Source: Paragonimus westermani
Lineage: Eukaryota > Platyhelminthes > Trematoda > Plagiorchiida > Troglotrematidae
Direction of reading: 5' to 3'
Assembly (NCBI GenBank): GCA_008508345.1
Contig: QNGE01000758.1
Coordinates: 121,315-185,314, forward strand
Length of the DNA: 64,000 nt
Numbering within the stretch: position 1 is the first letter of the stretch; each line of letters starts with the position of its first letter. Below the pieces are notes generated by a model that was not told the DNA's origin, did no database searches, and worked only from the letters and a program-made list of their open reading frames with translations. Below are positions 56,996 through 64,000 of this stretch, piece after piece. The position numbers and the translations under genes are program-made.

Positions 56996-58938
56996 ATGTG
57001 CTGGATGCCTAGCCGTTGGCAGTAGCTTTCGAAGATGGAAGAGGTGAACTGAGAGCCTTTGTCTATGACGACCGTCTCTGGCAGTCCGTAAAAACTAAAG
57101 AGTTCTGATAGCTTCTGTATAGTGCTGTCCGTATTCGGCTGTCGTAGGTTATGAACTTGCGGCCACTTGGTGTAGTCGTCGACAATGACCAGATACGTTT
57201 GCCCATTGAAGGGTCCAGCAAAATCCATGTGAAGTCTCTGCCAGGGTCTTTGGGCTGCTGGCCAAATGTGCAGTTCATATTTCACGGGGTTTTTCGCAGC
57301 TAGAAAACACGATGTGCATTTTTGGCAGTGCTTCTCAATTTGCTTGTCCATTCGTGGCCTGTAGGCAGAACCGCGCACCAAAGACTTTATTCGGTTGATT
57401 CCTGGATGTCTAGTGTGGAATTGCTTGAGGACCTGCCGTTGGAGGGCTTCCGGAACTGCTACTCTGTCGGCAAACATGATGCAACCGTCCACGATCGTAA
57501 GGGCCTCTCGACGATGGGAGTATTCCCGTAAGTCACCACTGAGGTCTGTGTGTGGCCACGTTGTGCGGATGAACGTCATTACTTGCCTCAGGGTTGGATC
57601 CATTTTGGTCGCCTCCTTGATCATTTCCGCCGTCACTGGAAGTACTCGAACAGCATCGCTGAGGATGCGGTGTACATCGGATTCAATGTTGATCGCTGCG
57701 ATTATTGTATCTTCGTCGTTCGGTGCCTGTGATCCGATGAGTCTGGATAAAGCATCAGCTTGGCCAAAGCTAGTTGTGGGACGGTACTGTATCGTGAAGT
57801 GGTAGTCAAGAAGCACTGTTGCCCATCTTTGCAAGCGACTGGCCGTGTAAATCGGGATTCCTTTCTTTGAGCCGAACACCGCGAGCGACGGTTTGTGATC
57901 CGTAAACAAAGATAAATGTCGTCCGTACAACATTTTATGAAACTTCCTCACTGCGAAGATTATTGCCACGGCCTCCTTCTCGATCTGACTGTAGTTTCGC
58001 TCAGGGAGTGTAAGCGACCTTGATGCATGTGCGATTGCTTTTTCTTTTCCGTCTGGGAACGTGTGTGATATCACAGCGTCTATTCCGTAGTTGGATGCGT
58101 CTGCAGCCACGACAAGTGGTAGCGTCAGATCGTAGTGCGTAAGCAGAAGGTCTGAGGTCAACAGGATTTTGGTACGATTAAAGGATTGTTGACATTCTTT
58201 TGGCCAATCCCACGCGGCATCCTTAGTGAGCAAACGGTTCATTAGCGTTCGAATTCGATCGAGTTCTGGGAGGAAGGAACTGTAATGAATGACCAGCCCC
58301 AGGAAAGACCGTAGAGTTGGCACGTCCGTTGGAGGTGGCATCTTCTGTATGGCTTCTACACTGGCCCGGTCAGGTCGTCGGCCATCTTTGTCCGCAATGA
58401 ATCCAAGGTACTTGATGCTGGACATTCCAAAGCTGCATTTGTCACCACAAAGCCGGAAACCACATTCACTCAAACAAGTAAGAGTTTGGTCCAGCTTCTG
58501 CTCCAGATCCTCAGCACCGTGGCCCATGACTATGATGTCGTCTAGGTAGGCAGCCGCACCGGGAATATCCGTGTGCATCGTATCCATTACCTGGTGGAAG
58601 ATGGCTGGCTCTGTCTTTACACCGAATGGCAGTCGGTTGAATCGGTAAAGTCCTTTGTGGGTGTTAATTGTTAACAATTCCTTGGATCCTTCAGCAACTG
58701 GTAATTGTAAATAAGCCTCGGCCAGGTAAAGTTTCGCGAAACATTTCCCGCTATTCAGCTTCGTGAAGAGATCCTCCGGTATCGGAAAACGATACTGCTG
58801 CGTCTCGAGGGCGTCATTCAGACCTGTGGAGTAGTCTGCACAAAGTCGTATTGTTTCATTTACCTTTTTGACTATGACGATAGGAGCCGCCCATGCTGAA
58901 TAGTTCACCGGTTCAATGATTCTAATTTGCTGAAGACG
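56968..58938 (-). pseudogene. Gypsy-2 RT, RNase H and integrase core
   Basis: A 646-codon frame from Met 58908, open upstream to the stop at 58939. RT: SAWAAPIVIVKK, RLCADYSTGLN, FAKLYLAEAYLQLPV (motif A, where the usual Asp reads Tyr) and AAYLDDIIVMGHG (catalytic Leu-Asp-Asp intact, about residues 119-124). RNase H: VVAADASNYGIDAVI, IEKEAVAIIFAVRKF, FTDHKPSL. Integrase: the His-His-Cys-Cys finger (FHTRHPGI to CQKCTSC), MDFAGPF with the first catalytic Asp, and VVIDKGSQFTSSIFE with the second. After this the homology shifts frame near 56990 and this frame ends at 56968. The element is therefore broken despite its young LTRs. Confidence 0.93.
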
Positions 58939-59646
58939 TTACAGTTCTTGCTCGACAGTTGCCAGCGCCACATAAGGTACTGGACGCTTGGGGCGAAATA
59001 TCAGCTTCACTCCAGGACGGAAAGATAAAACTGCCTCCATCTTGGTGCAGCAGCCGAGTTCTTCTGCGAACACATTCGAGTGTCTCTGCTGGAGAGCATT
59101 TGTGAGTTGAGAGTTGACTTCTGGAGACATTGTGGACTTCGGCTGAGCTTCAGTCCGGTTACAGATTTGGAGTAATGGTCTGTCAAATAGGTGCAGTTTG
59201 TCGATCCAATCCAATCCAAGGAGGTTGAGGCCAGGATTGCGGGTCACATAGCAGGTACCTTTGATTGACGATCCGTTAAGGACTGCAGTGCATTGGACTT
59301 CGCCAATGACAGGCAATCGACCGCCGGTAGCGCTTCGAGCAAGCTGGGTTGTTGGGGACATTGTAGGTTTACCAATCAGGTGCCACGTTCTGTCAGAGAT
59401 TAACGTAATGTCGGATGCTGTATCGAGCTGCAGTCTGACCGACCTGCCGTTGGATACGTACTTTCTGCGCGTTACGTGGTCGTCATTTCTTGCCTCAAGG
59501 ACGACCCGAGCTCTTGGGAAGCGGGGCCTGTGTGGCTCGCGGGAGTCCTGATTAAGCCGGCGCTGAAGCTTCTTAAAACGGTAGTAGTCCTCCCTGTGGC
59601 CCTGACGGGAGCAGTGGGTGCATCGGTGCTGTTTGAACGGACAATA
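58939..59646 (-). pseudogene. Gypsy-2 protease and Pol N-terminus
   Basis: The open stretch between two stops contains LQLDTASDITLIS, a standard retroviral aspartic protease active site (Asp-Thr-Ala-Ser), and then LNLLGLDWIDKL, the C-terminal hydrophobic strand. After a spacer comes the RT start, VKLIFRPKRPVPYVAL. It ends with TAA at 58941-58939, in the middle of the EQEL-RLQ helix; the frame is the same on both sides, so this is a single nonsense change. Confidence 0.9.
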
Positions 59647-59690
59647 TTAGACATAATGCCATCCACCGCATTGCCAACACGGTGTGGGAG
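59590..59690 (-). pseudogene. Gypsy-2 nucleocapsid zinc knuckles
   Basis: In the frame that continues into the protease the minus strand gives CWQCGGWHYV, a TAA (59649-59647), YCPFKQ, then CTHCSRQGHREDYY. Two Cys-Cys-His-Cys knuckles are expected. The first is complete but for the stop; in the second the last Cys is Tyr. Confidence 0.8.
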
Positions 59691-59864
59691 GTTTCCTTTG
59701 GATGTCGCGTTCTGACTTTGGTGTAACCTTGAATGGGACATGTGAAGACACCGTGTGGACCTTTGAGTGATTGCTGTGTTCAATCATAGCTGTGTCATGC
59801 TTCAGGTTCACCAGGAGTTGACATTCGGCAGTGATATCCTATAGGGCGATGCTGGGACATTGTT

Positions 59865-60368
59865 CTATCTTTGCCCAAATCTGTGTTCTAATATCTGCAT
59901 CATTTGCTGATTGGAGTCCACAAAAAGAACTGGACATTTGAATTGATCTTCAGTCATTGTGCGAAGCTTGAACCGTTTGCACTCCCGATTGACTGTTCCA
60001 GCGTACGCCACCCAGTCATCATCTTCTGACTTCACGAGCTTCAGGCACTGGTAGCGTGTGTTAAACATGGATGACTGGTAGCCAAAGATTTGTGATAGCG
60101 TCTGGGTAGTTTCGTCAAAGCTCAAATCCCTCGGGTTCTTCGGCAATATGAAGTTGGTGTACGATTCTTGTTCCGAGGTACCCAGTTTACGGAGCAGCAG
60201 CCTCACCTTCCGAGCATCTTCAGCGTCTGTCAGTTTCACCTTGAAAACGTCCTCATACTTTCTAAACCAAGACTCGAACGTAACACCGATTACAGGATCA
60301 AAGTGAAACTCACTCATAGAGTTGAGTACAGATTCTGCTGCAGGTTTGAGAGGTTTGTTTGATCCCAT
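59865..60368 (-). pseudogene. Gypsy-2 gag (capsid region)
   Basis: A 167-codon frame starting MGSNKPLKPAAES. The capsid-like part has FDPVIGVTFESWFRKYEDVF, KVRLLLRKLG, and FNTRYQCLKLVKSEDDDW with later NRECKRFKLRTM. In active elements this protein packages the RNA and forms the particle. Near 59945 the homology moves to another frame, so the last 20 or so residues of this frame are not Gag. A TAG (59841-59839) follows in the new frame. Confidence 0.88.
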
Positions 60369-60493
60369 TGTTGGTTGCTAAAAACTCAGCTTCTGCGTCA
60401 GAGTTTCAATCAGTTTTAGCTGCGCCTGTTCAAATTTTTTCTGCTGCTGTTGAAGGAGAGTTTGGATCTGCTCGAACGTTAGTGATATCGTGA

Positions 60494-60510
60494 GTTCTTC
60501 CGTCGCCAAA
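60494..60510 (-). promoter_or_regulatory. Primer-binding site of Gypsy-2
   Basis: Directly after the 5-prime LTR the minus strand reads TTTGGCGACGGAAG. TGGCGACGGAA, two bases in, would pair with a tRNA 3-prime end (CCA). The tRNA was not identified. Confidence 0.6.
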
Positions 60511-60973
60511 TGTTGTAACCCTTGACTCAGTACACTGGTTCGTCCACGGTATAATAAGACGATTGATAGGAAATCGGGTTCTACTCCTTGATGTAATTAA
60601 CACGGCAATCTTGGTCCCGAAAATACGCGGTGGTCCCCGTTAATTGCGCCTAAGACAAACCAAAAGACGGGTGCAAAAACCAACTTTGTTCGGCCCCGAA
60701 ACGTGTGCAACAAGGAGAAAAATTGCACGGTATTTATAGGATGCATAGTGACCTACCAACATTCTCGAATCAGAAAACTGAAGGACAGACATCAAAAAAG
60801 CAGTTAAGGTCACTAAACCACCAATGAGCGTAGCGGAATAAAGACCAGACAAGTAAAAACTAGTAGAGGTCACCTCTCGAATGTTCACGACATTTCCGCT
60901 TATTATGATTGGATAGAATCGTCTTCTCGAGGAAATAGGCGGTTTTGGACGGAAAAAATGGATTCCTCTAACA
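60511..60973 (-). repeat. 5-prime LTR of Gypsy-2
   Basis: 463 bases. It carries 29 bases (about 60851-60879) absent from the other LTR, including AGAGGT-C-ACCTCT. The TATAAATA box at 60738-60731 would drive transcription of the element on the minus strand. Confidence 0.95.
60731..60738 (-). promoter_or_regulatory. TATA-like box in the Gypsy-2 5-prime LTR
   Basis: TATAAATA on the minus strand, roughly 240 bases into the LTR and well upstream of gag, as expected at a U3/R boundary. Predicted from sequence only. Confidence 0.5.
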
Positions 60974-63399
60974 CAGCAATTCCCTCTTGAAGTTTTTCAA
61001 TGAACCTTTGTATTTCTGTGAATTTCGAGCTTATTGGTTGATGGTTTGCGGTGACAGATTATCAAATGGTCATGCTGTCAGTGATAGCCAAACAGTTAAA
61101 TAGGTCATCAGGGCGCGTGCGCCATCTTCCCATGAAGCATTGTGATTGTGTGCACACATTACCACAGTCCCCGTACATCAGTGCTTTTTTCAACTGAATG
61201 GACAGACACAGAAGTGATCGAAGCCAGCACTCCTTGTAGATCTCAGTCCAGGATGATAATAATAAACAGTCTAGTACAAGCAATGTATGGTGTAAAAGAC
61301 TACTCGATGTGAGTTGAACCGTAGCAGGACTACAGGAACGCTTCAGGCACAACCGGACTGATAACATGCTTACTGGTCAATCGATACATAACAAGATGTG
61401 GAACGTGAAAAAGTGGAAAACGTTCAGCCATATACCACATGTACTACTGTAGTGCTACAAAAGTAATACGAGTGTATAATACGTATTTTCATAATTGGAC
61501 CTATATGTTTAATAGCTTGCCAAAGGTCTCATTCAGTTAGGAAGATACTACCTTGTATCTGCAAAAGAGGCTGGACCTGTGAGGTTGTTTATTACATGAA
61601 ATCTATAACAACATACATGAAAACAAAACAACGAACACAAGCATTATTTTGAGCAGCGGCCTTGCATTCACATCCTTTGAAGAAGTCAGGTTACATTTTA
61701 TCTAATGACACGTCCCAAATAGTGCAATAATTTTCAATATTCGTTTCTAGCCCGCGGCGTTCCTGACTTTTAAGCTTGCCATTTCTTTTCCGCTCTTAAA
61801 AGTTCTGCTATATTACTCACAGACGAGGCTGCATGTTATACCACCCTATATGGCACTCTTACTGAATGAGTACCTTAGTCATTACGAATGAGTACCACTG
61901 TACATTACCTGAGACAATATCAAAGAAGTTTCTTTTAGCTGCAGCCGTGCAGCTGAACTGCACTCCAAAACACGTGCAGCAGGATGGCTTTGGCCGCCTG
62001 AAAATCTCACAGCCAAACCACCGTCAGCTAGACCGTCGCCACTGCTTACCTACACTTCCACTGACGCCTCTCCTGTGACCTAGTGATACCGAATTAATAT
62101 AGATCGGCAGGTGGTCACTTTCTGTTGGTTGTTGACTTTTTTACAATACGTAGGGGCTGGAAAGTCTAAAATGCAACTTCTTAACAGGGCCAGAAGGAGC
62201 AGCATCGGAGTGTTGTGAGCTTCTCCAAAGCCATATTAATGACTCTGATGGAGGATAACTGTGTTTTAGCAAATTTTTTATCAAATGTGGTACCATGCTT
62301 CATTTAGTAAGAAGGCCTGAAGAGAAGATACCCATGCCGAAGAAAATCTTTTAATAACCACAGTAGTTCTGCATTGAATACATCTGTCAACAAAGTAAAC
62401 TTTGCGAAACTGAACAGTATGCTTCCATTGGCCTGAATCAAAGTCAATCATCCCAAGAATGTTAGCGCAACAACCACACTGTACTAAACTCAACTCAGAT
62501 GTGAACTACGTCAAAGCGGTCACTAAATTACATAAATCTGTTCTTGAAAATCTCATCCCATCGTTCTGTAAAGCTGACATGCGATTTACAACCGACTAGG
62601 GGACATAATATAGAACTCAGTAGGCAGTGGTGTTGTTCTTCGAAACAATTCAAACCAACACCCGTCAAATGTTTTCGTAGTTGCGCTATGAAACAATTGT
62701 CTTCTTGTGAGAAGCAAAAGGAAGCAGACCATGTTTTGCTTAGTCTTTGGTGGTTCTTAATCTCGTGGCCTGCTGCATGGTACTCTCTAAAATATAGCCT
62801 TTTCCCCTATACCGCCTTGCTCGAACTAGTGGTTAGGTGATTATTCTGCTAAGTTACATCTTCCAGGTTTGAATCAGCGTTATCTGGCTTTTGCATATAG
62901 GCATGTGCCAGTTGACGGTATCTAAGTTCGAACGCGACAGCAGCGCTACGTAGCAGCACGTAGTAGGCATTCTGACACCGATTCGTTTTATCCCTAACTT
63001 CTATTCCAAGTGACATGCAGACATGGTTATCATTACCGTTCACCTCAGCCTGTGACTTTTCGGCATTGTATGCTGGCTGTTTACATTTGATAAGATGCTG
63101 CATGCAGTAGTAACTCGATAGTAGGCTTCCTTTAACTCACAGTGTTAATAAGATTGATGAGACATTAATGTAAATCATAAGCACATGGCAATTTTCACAG
63201 TTCTGACTAAATAACATAGTCCCACACTTACCTTGTTTGGTGAGACGTAATGCTCTCCATCAAAAAAAACACCACTACACTTCCAAGAAGGCGACTTATG
63301 TTGGGGAGAAGCGCACAAGTATCATTGTGTTCAGCCTGTCAATTTAAGTGAGGTGATATAACAAAGTGAGATTTTAAGTTGCAGGCTTAACCTCACGCA
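60974..63399. other. No gene recognised, right flank of Gypsy-2
   Basis: Short frames only; the longest (61367-61062, minus, 101 codons) is low-complexity. No exon, repeat or RNA gene can be supported. Confidence 0.45.
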
Positions 63400-64000
63400 C
63401 TAACAGTGGTTGCAACGAGTACGCAAAATGTTCAGCAAAAACAAGTCCAGGCGTCAGATTCGAAGTCGACTACATCAACAGTCGAGACACACAGTAAAAG
63501 AGTAAATAAATTGGTCTGCAGAAAATACTGTAGGTGTACACGAACAGTCATCATCATCAACATCATCATCATCATCAAAACAGCCATGAGCCTGACCAAA
63601 AGGTACTGTGGCTCGGGCCGCCGATCACCTCAACAGTGACGTGGAATATCCTAAAAGGAAAGAGTATTACGAAGGACAAAAAGGATTTAAGAAGACTAAA
63701 TGGAAGAACTAGAAATGGTATGGATACAGGTATGCCATTGACTGCGACACACCGCCATCTCGGATAGCGTCTCTAACCAACGGTTTGAGTGATCACGAGG
63801 CGATGCCTGCCCACTTTGCTCGATGGAGCAGTCAAAGTCTGCATATTTCGTGACCACGCTGTTGCTTGACCACCACGCGGTTTAACCCAATCGCTAGTGC
63901 CCTCAGTATATAATGCCCGGTACGGTAAACGCTCAGCTGGCATACGGAGAACGTGACCCAGCCATCGCAAGCTGTGCAACGTAACTACTTGACCAATTGA
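63400..64000 (-). mobile_element. LINE 3-prime end, continuing past the window
   Basis: A minus frame (63979-63773) reads LRWLGHVLRMPAERLPYRAL, then VKPRGGQATAWSRNMQ, the C-terminal block of RTE-like LINEs in good condition. Downstream, still on the minus strand, lies a GAT/GTT trinucleotide tract (63582-63550), a common kind of 3-prime tail for these elements. The start of RT would lie to the right of the window. The 3-prime limit near 63400 is a guess. Confidence 0.8.
63550..63582. repeat. CAT/ATC trinucleotide tract
   Basis: Imperfect (CAT)n on the + strand, equal to (GAT)n in the LINE sense. A similar but shorter tract occurs at 425-440 beside another LINE tail, which supports a link with LINE 3-prime ends. 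Confidence 0.85.

Larger units (their letters stand above)
55794..60973 (-). mobile_element. Ty3/Gypsy LTR retrotransposon, Gypsy-2 (recent, nearly whole)
   Basis: Layout on the minus strand: 5-prime LTR (60973-60511), primer-binding site, gag, zinc knuckles, protease, RT, RNase H, integrase, purine tract, 3-prime LTR (56227-55794). The LTRs differ by about five substitutions and one 29-base indel, so the insertion is recent compared with Gypsy-1. Lesions seen: a gag frameshift near 59945, stops at 59839-59841, 59647-59649 and 58939-58941, and a frameshift near 56990. No matching target duplication was found (CATAG left, CAGCA right). Confidence 0.95.

Noticed and set aside
57322..58549. Several + frames of 60-136 codons opposite Gypsy-2 Pol
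   Set aside because: Shadows of the well-supported minus-strand RT and integrase.
60640..60888. 70- and 82-codon minus frames inside the Gypsy-2 LTRs (also 55923-56135)
   Set aside because: They lie wholly inside the LTRs, upstream of gag or after the polypurine tract, and have no known domain.
55789..60978. Target-site duplication for Gypsy-2
   Set aside because: The five bases on the two sides (CATAG and CAGCA) share only the first two; I do not count this as a duplication.
1..64000. CRISPR arrays, bacterial operons or toxin genes
   Set aside because: No regularly spaced repeats, no bacterial-type gene packing, and every long frame is explained by NOVA or by transposons.

Overview
Organism and overall character. 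This window looks like nuclear DNA of a parasitic flatworm, most likely a trematode. That is inferred from a NOVA-family neuronal splicing factor split across very long introns, and from a dense load of decayed APE-type (RTE-like) non-LTR retrotransposons, a Penelope-like element and two Ty3/Gypsy LTR elements. No bacterial-type operons, CRISPR arrays, intact RNA genes or viral genomes were seen. Only one host gene is supported, on the + strand.

Host gene. A KH-domain exon (6141-6294) and a large downstream exon (20638-22106) join in phase across a 14.3-kb phase-1 intron and read as the KH2-to-linker part of a NOVA/pasilla-type RNA-binding protein. KH1 would lie upstream of the window. No KH3 exon was recognised. 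The large exon either runs into its own stop (a form without KH3) or is spliced out earlier, for example at a good donor near 21825.

Repeats and layout. Positions 1-5389 recur almost base for base at 11188-16576, so the two copies flank the KH2 exon on either side; the left end is cut by the window. Each copy carries a minus-strand LINE (endonuclease plus broken reverse transcriptase). A second, more complete LINE runs on the + strand from about 6520 to 9300, between the KH2 exon and the second copy. Further LINE relics lie at 18500-19722 (-), 26990-28260 (+), 36815-37125 (+) and 63400-64000 (-). A Penelope-like relic lies at 32130-33105 (-). Four decayed tRNA-like, probably SINE-derived, pieces lie between 24 and 39.4 kb.

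LTR elements. Gypsy-1 (44782-48624, +) has about 155-bp LTRs, a 5-bp target duplication, heavily broken coding and a 742-bp assembly gap; the gap ends exactly at one arm of an inverted repeat. Gypsy-2 (55794-60973, -) is much younger: its LTRs differ by about five substitutions plus one 29-bp indel, and its gag, nucleocapsid, protease, RT, RNase H and integrase are all recognisable, with three stops and two frameshifts.

What is unresolved. Long stretches (9.3-11.2, 24.1-27.0, 28.3-32.1, 33.1-36.8, 39.3-44.8, 48.6-55.8 and 61-63.4 kb) show no host gene I can support. Two coding-like dispersed repeats (3.7/14.9/53.0 kb and 43.8/51.0 kb) match no family I recognise and are the best candidates for something undescribed. 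I found no convincing new multi-gene system.
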